Shown here: positions 57,812-64,000 of the stretch, piece by piece
Layout: each line of letters opens with the position of its first letter
Position numbering within the stretch: the stretch's first letter is position 1
Assembly (NCBI RefSeq): GCF_024055635.1
Contig: NZ_JAMXMB010000040.1
Location: forward strand, 186,001-250,000
Source: Microbacterium yannicii
GTDB taxonomy: Bacteria; Actinomycetota; Actinomycetes; Actinomycetales; Microbacteriaceae
DNA: 64,000 bases
Reading direction: 5' to 3'
Position numbers and translations under genes: made by a program
Notes under the pieces: generated by a model
What the model saw: only the letters and a program-made list of their open reading frames with translations
Database searches by the model: none
Told to the model about the DNA's origin: nothing

Positions 57812-58900
57812 ATGACCCCGCATCACCTCACACGTGATCAGGCGCGCCGCCTCGTGGTGCGGGCGCAGCTGCTCGACGCCGACCGGCCGGGCGACGTCGT
57901 CGAGGTCGCCGAGCAGCTCGCGTACATCAAGATCGATCCCACGGCGACGATCGCACCCTGCGAGCACACGGTGCTGTGGTCGCGGATCGGGTGGTCGTAC
58001 GAGTCGGGCCAGTTGCGCAAGGCGGTCGAGGGCGACCGTCTGCTCTTCGAATTCGACGGCGCCTTCCGGCCGATGAGCCTCCTGCCGCTGATGCTGCCGG
58101 GCATGCGGCGCTGGCCGCAGCGCGAGAGCAGCAAGCAGTGGCTGTCGGCGAACGCCGGTTTCCGCGCCGATGTGCTGGCGCGGCTGCGCGCGGAGGGTCC
58201 GCTCCTCGCGAGCGACATCCCCGACACGGCGCAGGTCAGTCGCGCGCCCGACGGATGGTCGGGATCGAACCAGGTTCCTCACATGCTCGACTTCCTGTTG
58301 CGTCAGGGCGAAGTGGCCGTCACCGGCCGCGAGGGCCGCCATCGCCGCTGGGATCTCGCCGAGCGCGTCTACCCGCAGGACCTGCCGGAGTACGACGACG
58401 AGGAGGCCGCCGCACTGCTGGCCGCGCGGCGCCTGCAATCGGCCGGCATCGCCAAGCCGCACTGGTACTGGACCGGCGTCGCGAAAGACAGCGGAGAGCC
58501 TGCCGTGGTCGAGGGCAGCTCCGTGAAGTACCGCGTCGATCCCGAGGCGCTCGCCGCGCTCGATGACGAGGACTCCGGCGGTCGCGTGGCCTTCCTCAAC
58601 CCGTACGACAGCCTGCTGTACGACCGCAGACGCCTCGCAGAGCTGTTCGAGTTCACCTATGTGCTCGAGCAGTTCAAGCCGAAGGCCGAGCGCCGCTACG
58701 GCTACTTCGCGCACCCGATCCTGATGGGCGATCGCTTCGTCGGCATGCTCGACGCCGAAGTCGACCGCGAACACGAGGCACTGAAAGTGACCGCCGTTCA
58801 CGAGTTCCTGCCGTTCGAGCCCGAGGAGTCCGAGATGGTGCGCGCCGAGATCGCCGACCTCGCCGAATGGCTCGGCGTCTCGGTGACCGGACTGCCCTGA
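57812..58900 (+). CDS. HTH_42 family protein, YcaQ/AlkZ-like with an altered catalytic motif
   Basis: A 362-residue winged-helix protein of the HTH_42 superfamily, whose characterised members are DNA glycosylases that unhook crosslinks. The catalytic beta-hairpin site, normally QxQ or QxD, reads KID here (YIKIDPTATIAPCEHTVLWSRIG). Other conserved parts are PLL(A)SDIP, EVAVTGREGRHRRWDLAERVYP, FLNPYDSLLYDRRRL and ILMGDRFVGMLDAEVD. The substitution may mean other activity or none. ATG 57812 follows TACGGT (57800-57805) by six bases, a leaderless start. Confidence 0.88.
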   Translation: MTPHHLTRDQARRLVVRAQLLDADRPGDVVEVAEQLAYIKIDPTATIAPCEHTVLWSRIGWSYESGQLRKAVEGDRLLFEFDGAFRPMSLLPLMLPGMRRWPQRESSKQWLSANAGFRADVLARLRAEGPLLASDIPDTAQVSRAPDGWSGSNQVPHMLDFLLRQGEVAVTGREGRHRRWDLAERVYPQDLPEYDDEEAAALLAARRLQSAGIAKPHWYWTGVAKDSGEPAVVEGSSVKYRVDPEALAALDDEDSGGRVAFLNPYDSLLYDRRRLAELFEFTYVLEQFKPKAERRYGYFAHPILMGDRFVGMLDAEVDREHEALKVTAVHEFLPFEPEESEMVRAEIADLAEWLGVSVTGLP

Positions 58901-58994
58901 GCGAGCGGATGCCGCGGCCCGCGGGTCGACGTGTCCCACCGGCATGGCTGCACAAGGCGTAGGGAGCATGGCGCGTCTCGGTACGCTCGACGAC

Positions 58995-59504
58995 GTGACT
59001 CCTCGTACTCTCGCCGGTGGCGCGATCCTTCGTGAGGCCGCCCGCGGCGACGAGCCCGGCATCCTCGCGTGCATCCAGGGACTGGCGGTGTACGAACGTG
59101 AGCCCGATGCCGTCGAGAACACCGTCGACGCGCTCGAGGCTGCCCTGTTCGGCGACGACCCCCGCGTGTTCGCCCATGTCGTCGAGCGCGGAGGCGTGAT
59201 CGTCGGCGTCGCGATCTGGTTCGTCACGTACTCCACCTGGACCGGGCGGCACGGCATCTGGCTCGAGGACCTCTTCGTCGACCCGGGCCAGCGCGCCTTC
59301 GGCTACGGCAAGGCGCTGCTCGCGTCGCTGGCGAGGGTGTGCGTCGACCGGGGCTATTCGCGCTTCGAATGGACGGTGCTCGACTGGAACGACCCCGCGA
59401 TCGGGTTCTACCGCTCGATCGGCGCCGAGCCGATGGGCGAATGGACGACGCAGCGCCTCACCGGCGAAGCTCTTGCCGCGCTCGCGGCCACGCTCGACGA
59501 CTGA
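58995..59504 (+). CDS. GNAT family N-acetyltransferase (diamine/polyamine-like)
   Basis: A 169-residue acetyltransferase: ILREAARGDEPGILACIQGLAVYEREPDAV, then IWLEDLFVDPGQRAFGYGKALLASLARVCVDRGYSRFEWTVLDWNDPAIGFYRSIGAEPMGEW, the spermidine-acetyltransferase-like signature. GTG 58995 was chosen because TACGCT lies seven bases upstream (58982-58987). The frame could begin at 58944, but then 17 residues would precede the conserved start. The acceptor is unknown, though a polyamine is plausible. Confidence 0.9.
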   Translation: MTPRTLAGGAILREAARGDEPGILACIQGLAVYEREPDAVENTVDALEAALFGDDPRVFAHVVERGGVIVGVAIWFVTYSTWTGRHGIWLEDLFVDPGQRAFGYGKALLASLARVCVDRGYSRFEWTVLDWNDPAIGFYRSIGAEPMGEWTTQRLTGEALAALAATLDD

Positions 59505-59553
59505 CCGGCACGCGGCGACGCTCGCGCTGACCGGCGCGACGGGCGTCCGGCGG

Positions 59554-59889
59554 TCAGGGCACGCGGTTCGACACGGTCAGCAGCACGACCGAGTCTTCGA
59601 GCGCCGCGAGACTGTGACGCTGCGGCGGCACGGTGAGGTGGTCTCCCGCCATCCCTTCCCAGGATTCGTCCGCCGCGATCAGGCGGACGCGGCCGTGGAG
59701 CACCTGCAGCGTCGCCTCGTGCGGGCTGTCGTGCTCCGACAGCTCGTGGCCTGCGAGCAGTGCGATGACGGTCTCGCGCAGGGCGTTCTCGTGACCGCCA
59801 CGGATGGTGCGCGCGGCGCGGCCGCTGGATGCCGCCCGCGCCTTCGCCATGAGGTCGTCGATCACATCGGCCAGGTCCCTGCTGTCCAT
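59554..59889 (-). CDS. cupin domain protein
   Basis: A 111-residue protein: RETVIALLAGHELSEHDSPHEATLQVLHGRVRLIA, then GDHLTVPPQRHSLAALEDSVVLLTVS, the two cupin motifs with His residues for metal. Small single-domain cupins bind metal and diverse ligands; its role is unknown. A GGAGGC site precedes ATG 59889. It is convergent with the acetyltransferase. Confidence 0.9.
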   Translation of the reverse strand: MDSRDLADVIDDLMAKARAASSGRAARTIRGGHENALRETVIALLAGHELSEHDSPHEATLQVLHGRVRLIAADESWEGMAGDHLTVPPQRHSLAALEDSVVLLTVSNRVP

Positions 59890-59967
59890 AGCATCGCCTC
59901 CATCGCCTCGGCTGGCCGGAGTCTACCGGTGCCAATCCCACGGCTGACAGGGGTGCTGCGGTGCCGC

Positions 59968-60291
59968 TCAGCCCAGCAATTCGGATCCGCCGTCGTCGGT
60001 CGGCTCGGCCACGATCCGCAGGCCTCCCGGCGAGTTGGCCGTGTGCATCAGCGCCTCGAGCCAGGTCCGGTTGATCTTCGCCGGTCGGCCGCCGTAGTAC
60101 GTGAACACCAGGTTCGCTGCCGCGTGCATCCAGACTGTGGTCCGTCCGCCGCCCGTGCTGACGTCCCCGTGCCACGTGAAGTAGAACGGCTCGTTGCGGC
60201 GCAACTTGGTGCCGATGGTGACCTGCAGGTGGGAGAGCACGCGATCGTCGAACTCCGCGCGGATGCCGCTCTCGTAGATGAACTTGCCCAC
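59968..60291 (-). CDS. DUF7882-type small protein
   Basis: A 107-residue protein beginning MGKFIYESGIRAEFDDRVLSHLQVTIGTKLRRNEPFYFTWHG and ending in a variable tail. I recall the same pattern being annotated as ATP-dependent DNA ligase in Microbacteriaceae genomes. There is no ligase adenylation motif, so that label looks wrong. GTG 60291 has a GGGAGG site; the reading from 60360 is an upstream extension. Confidence 0.82.
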   Translation of the reverse strand: MGKFIYESGIRAEFDDRVLSHLQVTIGTKLRRNEPFYFTWHGDVSTGGGRTTVWMHAAANLVFTYYGGRPAKINRTWLEALMHTANSPGGLRIVAEPTDDGGSELLG

Positions 60292-60406
60292 GTGCCTCCC
60301 TCGGCGAGCCGCCTGCCCGCACGAAGAGACTCTGCGACAGCGCGCGCGGACCCGTCGCATCGCAGACCTTCTCGCGAAAGCACGGCCCGCGAAACGAAAC
60401 GCCGGG

Positions 60407-61375
60407 TCACTCCCCGCGCAGCGTCTGCCGCGGCGATCTTCCGTACGCCTCGCGGTAGTGCTTGGCGAAACGCGATGCGCTCGCGAAGCCCCAGCGTCGT
60501 GCGACCTCGGACACGCTCACGGGCATTGCCTGCTGCAACTCGGCGTGCGCCCCGGCCAGCCGTTCCCGCCGGAGATACTCCGTCGGGGTCTGGTCCAGAG
60601 CGCGACGGAAGGCGTACTGAAGTCCCCGTGACGAGATGCCGGACGCCACGGCGACGTCGTCGACGGTGATGGGCTCGTGGGCGTGCTGCTCCATGTAGGC
60701 GATCGCGCGGCGGACGCTCCGCGGGGCCGCGCGCCGCTGGGACGAGCGTTCGAGGGCGGCGCCGAAGGCGGGGGAGAAGGCCGCCAGGGTGGCGTGGAGG
60801 GCGTGGCGCCGAAGCTCGACCTCGATCAGGGGAGTGGCCGCTCCCGGCACGAAGGACGATCCGGCGACATGCTGGAACACGCGTTCCCAGTGCGCCGCGA
60901 GATCCCGGTCGACCGGCGCAGGTCGTGTCGTGGCGGCGCGCAGTGCGAAGCGGTCGTCGCCGGCGAGGCGTCGCGCCTCCTCCTCGGCCAGGGCGCGGTC
61001 GAATACGAACGCGCGCACATCGGCCCGGGTATGCCAGCGCGCACTCGTGGGATCGTCCAGGGAGAGCCACGGCAGCCCCGCGTTCAGGTCGCCACGCGGG
61101 GTGCCCACCCATCCGCCGCGCGAGGCGACACGACACGCCATGAGCTGACCGTCCGGCTCGATCGCCGACTGCACCGAGGCATTCAGACGGTACTTGACGA
61201 CGGAGAAGCCCGGCATCGCCGCGGACGTCCAGGAGAACGCGAACGTGCGGGGGTCGACGCGCTGCAGGGCCGCGGACGGCACGAAACGGCGCCACGTCGA
61301 CTCGACATCGCCGACCTCTCGCGACGCGAGCGTCAACAGTTCGCCCAACCCTGCCCTCCCGGCATCCCGCGACAC
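60407..61375 (-). CDS. AraC family transcriptional regulator
   Basis: A 322-residue regulator with an N-terminal effector region (MPGFSVVKYRLNASVQSAIEPDGQLMACRVASRGGWVGTPRG) and a C-terminal AraC double helix-turn-helix (about 220-322): VDDVAVASGISSRGLQYAFRRALDQTPTEYLRRERLAGAHAELQ. The second recognition helix region is VARRWGFASASRFAKHYREAYGRSP. The effector is unknown. A TATATT promoter element is located at 61399-61404. It is divergent from a Na+/H+ antiporter, its likely target. Confidence 0.93.
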   Translation of the reverse strand: MSRDAGRAGLGELLTLASREVGDVESTWRRFVPSAALQRVDPRTFAFSWTSAAMPGFSVVKYRLNASVQSAIEPDGQLMACRVASRGGWVGTPRGDLNAGLPWLSLDDPTSARWHTRADVRAFVFDRALAEEEARRLAGDDRFALRAATTRPAPVDRDLAAHWERVFQHVAGSSFVPGAATPLIEVELRRHALHATLAAFSPAFGAALERSSQRRAAPRSVRRAIAYMEQHAHEPITVDDVAVASGISSRGLQYAFRRALDQTPTEYLRRERLAGAHAELQQAMPVSVSEVARRWGFASASRFAKHYREAYGRSPRQTLRGE

Positions 61376-61398
61376 GTGCCTCAGTGCCCGGGATGGAC

Positions 61399-61404
61399 AA
61401 TATA
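61399..61404 (-). promoter_or_regulatory. TATATT -10 element of the araC-family gene
   Basis: A TATATT hexamer on the minus strand, an unusually AT-rich site in this 70%-GC-like DNA, 24 bases upstream of the GTG. It fits a sigma-A -10 box. Confidence 0.5.
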
Positions 61405-61528
61405 ACTCCGACGCGGGAGGCGGTCCGAATGCTCGCGCATGCTCGCGACCGCCGTCGCCTCGTCAGGCAGAAGGGAATCCCGTCGCCCCCGGTGCGGTTG
61501 GATGGTCAATGCACCGAAGGGAGCCCGC

Positions 61529-63328
61529 ATGAATGGACTCGAGGTCACCGTCCTGCTCGGAATCACCGTGCTCACCGGTGCGATCCTCGCCCCGAAGCTC
61601 CGAGTGGCCGTGCCGCTGCTGCTCGTCGTCGCGGGGCTCGCGCTCGGGTTCATCCCCGAGGTGCGCGAGATCGCGCTGCCGCCGGAGACCGTGCTGCTGC
61701 TGTTCCTGCCGGTGCTCCTCTTCTGGGAGAGCATGACGACGTCGCTGCGTTCGATCATCCGCGACTTCCGCGGCATCGTCCTCATGAGCACACTGCTCGT
61801 CGTGGCCAGCGCGTTCGCCGTCGCCGGCGTCGCCTACGCACTCGGCCTGCCGTGGAATGCCGCGCTCATCCTCGGTGCGGCGGTGGCACCGACCGACGCG
61901 ACCGCCGTCGCCGCGCTCGGACGCATGCTGCCGCGCCGCAACTTCATGAACCTCAAGGCCGAGAGCCTCACCAACGACGGCACCGCGCTCGTGCTGTACG
62001 GGGTCGCCGTCGGCGTTGCCGTGGGCGGCCAGTACACCCCCCTCGATGTGACGGGGTTGGTGCTGCTGTCGTATGCGGGCGGCGCTGCTGCCGGTGTCGC
62101 CGTCGCGGGCATCGCATTCCTCGTGATGCGGCGCATCCGCAACACGCTGAACCTCAACATCGCACTCCTCCTGGTGCCGTTCACCGCGTTCCTGCTCGCG
62201 GAGCTGATCCACGCGTCGGGCGTGCTGGCGGTGGTCGTGGCGGGACTGATCGTGGCCTACATCACGCCGAGGATCAGCACGGCGGCGTCCCGTCGTCAGG
62301 CCGCCTGGACCTGGCCGCTCGGGTCCTTCCTTCTCAACGGCTCGCTCTTCGTGCTCATCGGCTTCGAGGTGCAGGCCGTGGCCCACGAGATTCCAGGCCG
62401 CGAGATCGGGTGGCTGGTGGTCATGACACTGGCATCGTGGCTGGTGCTGCTCGTGGCGAGGTTCGTGTTCCAGACGACCTCGGTCATGATCATCCGCCTC
62501 CTGGATCGCCGGCCGTCGCAGCGACTGCGACGCACCACCTACCGGGCGCGCATCGTGAGCGCCGTGGCCGGATTCCGGGGAGCGGTGTCGCTCGCGATCG
62601 CGCTCTCGGTGCCGCTGACGACCACCTCAGGCGACCCGATGCCCGGGCGCGACGAGATCATCTTCGTCACGGCGGGGATCATCCTGCTGACTCTGCTCGT
62701 GCAAGGCCCGATCCTGCCGGCCGTGGTGCGCTGGGCGCGGCTTCCCGACGACAGGGCGATGCAGGAGGAGCTCGAGCTTGCGGAGCGCGCGATCACCGGC
62801 GCGGCCCTCACGGCGATGAAGGAGCTCGCGCACGATCACGGCGTCAGTGAGGAGACCCGCGACCGCCTGACCCGCGACTACTACGACTACCTCGAGCGCG
62901 AGAACGAGCGCGTGCTGGCGCGGGAGCAGGCGGAGTTCGACCGCAAGATCGCCCACCTCGACACGATGATCGAGGGCGAGGCGATCGAGGCCGGGGCGAT
63001 CGGGGCCGGGGCGGTCGACGGCACGGCGGCCACACCGACCGCAGGCCCGACCGGCGGTTCGCTGGGAGCCACGGACGGCATGGGAGCGGCGGGTGCGGAG
63101 GATGCTGCCACCGCGACGACCGTCCTCGAGGCGCCCGCGCGGCTGCCCTCACCGCGCGAGCGTGACGAGGAGTACTCGCGGCTGCGGATAGCCCTGCTGG
63201 ACCGCAAGCGCGAGGTACTGTACCGGCTGCGCCGAGAGGGCGCGGTCGACGACACCGTGGTGACCCGGATCCAGACCCGACTCGACGTGGAGGAGCTGCG
63301 CATCACCGGCGTCGAAGTGCTGGACTGA
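61529..63328 (+). CDS. CPA1-family Na+/H+ antiporter
   Basis: A 599-residue transporter with about 12 helices in the first 410 residues. The core NhaP-like motifs are VAPTDATAVAALGRMLPRRNFMNLKAESLTNDGTALVLYG and FRGAVSLAIALSVP. A cytosolic tail follows, helical and charged, with an Ala/Gly/Thr-rich low-complexity insert (about 485-530) before the last block VTRIQTRLDVEELRITGVEVLD. It exchanges Na+ for H+. A GAAGGGAG site precedes ATG 61529; longer starts up to 61439 look like leader. Confidence 0.93.
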   Translation: MNGLEVTVLLGITVLTGAILAPKLRVAVPLLLVVAGLALGFIPEVREIALPPETVLLLFLPVLLFWESMTTSLRSIIRDFRGIVLMSTLLVVASAFAVAGVAYALGLPWNAALILGAAVAPTDATAVAALGRMLPRRNFMNLKAESLTNDGTALVLYGVAVGVAVGGQYTPLDVTGLVLLSYAGGAAAGVAVAGIAFLVMRRIRNTLNLNIALLLVPFTAFLLAELIHASGVLAVVVAGLIVAYITPRISTAASRRQAAWTWPLGSFLLNGSLFVLIGFEVQAVAHEIPGREIGWLVVMTLASWLVLLVARFVFQTTSVMIIRLLDRRPSQRLRRTTYRARIVSAVAGFRGAVSLAIALSVPLTTTSGDPMPGRDEIIFVTAGIILLTLLVQGPILPAVVRWARLPDDRAMQEELELAERAITGAALTAMKELAHDHGVSEETRDRLTRDYYDYLERENERVLAREQAEFDRKIAHLDTMIEGEAIEAGAIGAGAVDGTAATPTAGPTGGSLGATDGMGAAGAEDAATATTVLEAPARLPSPRERDEEYSRLRIALLDRKREVLYRLRREGAVDDTVVTRIQTRLDVEELRITGVEVLD

Positions 63329-63381
63329 GTCGGCGACCGGCGGGTCGGCGCCCGCTCGTCGGCCCGGGCGAACGCGACGTC

Positions 63382-63993
63382 TTATACCCCGGGTGCGTGC
63401 AGGCCGGCCGAGATGAGGTCGGCGAGCGCCGGCAGGTCGGCGGCATCGGTCGGACCGGCCCAACCCTCATCCGCGGCCGGCGCGGGCCCCTCATCCCCGG
63501 AGGGAGACGCGAGCGACGGGGTCGTGATGATCGCCACCCATGCTTCCGCGGCGACCCGCACACGACGCGCGGCGATCGGATGGAGGATGCTCGCCCCGAG
63601 CACCCGCTCGACGATCGCCTGCAGCTGGCTGCGGTAGTCACGCAGTCTCGCGCGGACCTCCGGGTGCGTCCGGTGCTCACGCCACACGATGACGCCCCGC
63701 ACCGCTGACTCGCGCTGCAGTTCGCGCAGCCTGCCCGTGACGTTGAGCAGCGACTGGGCGGGATCTCCTTCCGCGATCAGCGCGGAGGTGTCGACGGGAT
63801 CGAGGTCGAGCCGTTCGCCCATCAGCGCACGCAGCAGGTCCGTCTTGCTCGGGAAGTAATAGAAGAGCAGCCCCTTCGGCACCCCGGCCCTCTCGGCGAT
63901 CGCACCGGTCGGAGTGGCGTCGAAGCCGCGTTCGGCGAAGAGGCTCTCCGCGGCGTCGAGGATGAGGCCGCGGCTCTGTCGGTCTCTCGTCAT
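63382..63993 (-). CDS. TetR family transcriptional regulator
   Basis: A 203-residue regulator: RDRQSRGLILDAAESLFAERGFDATPTGAIAERAGVPKGLLFYYFPSKTDLLRALMGERL, a typical TetR helix-turn-helix (about 25-55). The C-terminal ligand domain is helical and variable. The gene runs nearly to the window edge and is convergent with the antiporter gene, so its target is not obvious. ATG 63993 begins 7 bases from the end, so upstream signals are not visible. Confidence 0.92.
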   Translation of the reverse strand: MTRDRQSRGLILDAAESLFAERGFDATPTGAIAERAGVPKGLLFYYFPSKTDLLRALMGERLDLDPVDTSALIAEGDPAQSLLNVTGRLRELQRESAVRGVIVWREHRTHPEVRARLRDYRSQLQAIVERVLGASILHPIAARRVRVAAEAWVAIITTPSLASPSGDEGPAPAADEGWAGPTDAADLPALADLISAGLHAPGV

Positions 63994-64000
63994 ACCAGGT

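Noticed and set aside
1..64000. CRISPR arrays, insertion sequences, prophage, rRNA or tRNA
   Set aside because: No regularly spaced repeats, transposase or integrase, rRNA or cloverleaf sequences were seen on reading both strands.

Overview
The window is one continuous stretch of very GC-rich DNA with dense, short-spaced genes. It suggests an actinobacterium of the Microbacteriaceae, probably Microbacterium or a close relative. This rests on the strong G/C bias at third codon positions, many apparently leaderless genes (a TAnnnT hexamer 5-8 bases before ATG or GTG), F420-dependent enzymes, an F420/DUF-rich actinobacterial gene set, and interspersed GGTCGNTGAGCGAG / TTCGACA-GCTCAG style repeats. 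The assignment is inferred from gene content and composition, not from an rRNA. I saw no rRNA, tRNA, CRISPR array, transposase or prophage.

Layout. 0-9 kb: a truncated sulfide:quinone-reductase-like flavoprotein, arfB, small proteins, a molybdate operon (HTH-Mop regulator, modA, modB, modC), a GNAT enzyme, an NAD(P)-binding DUF2867-type protein and a capsule-type glycosyltransferase. 9-15.6 kb: a complete cydABDC locus (cytochrome bd oxidase plus its CydDC exporter) on the minus strand, with twin GntR/FadR-like operators before cydA and a long perfect inverted repeat between cydB and cydD. 15.6-23 kb: moaA and fdhD, Dps, an amidase, an SDR, TrhO and DUF3054. 23-29 kb: two envelope proteins and a four-gene betaine/choline-type ABC transporter ending in a strong hairpin. 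28-37 kb: a pyridine-nucleotide disulfide reductase, flavodoxin-like reductase, DUF427, PadR regulator, UbiB-like kinase, SDR, 6-phosphogluconate dehydrogenase, GyrI-like protein and a cold-shock protein. 37-47 kb: a membrane protein, msrB-msrA, a phosphoesterase, an EEP hydrolase, a SulP transporter, a GH13 trehalose-synthase-like enzyme, GT2, DUF2200 and a NYN nuclease. 47-54 kb: a secreted transglycosylase-like protein with an MtrA-like box, an M18 aminopeptidase, a zinc alcohol dehydrogenase, a membrane protein, and a cyclic-nucleotide-domain flavoprotein. 54-64 kb: Nudix, DUF2510, two F420-type proteins, an esterase, an HTH_42 (YcaQ/AlkZ) protein, GNAT, cupin, DUF7882-type, AraC, a CPA1 antiporter and TetR.

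How genes work together. modABC supplies molybdate, moaA starts molybdopterin synthesis and fdhD matures formate dehydrogenase, yet no molybdoenzyme lies in the window. cydABDC gives high-affinity respiration. Dps, MsrA/B, the disulfide reductase, F420 enzymes and the osmoprotectant transporter make up a stress-defence repertoire.

The least explained items are a two-copy ~58-bp inverted repeat, a coding-like segment fused in frame upstream of the cold-shock protein, an orphan terminator-like hairpin between divergent genes (possible small RNA), and repeat-derived segments translated inside MoaA and CydD.
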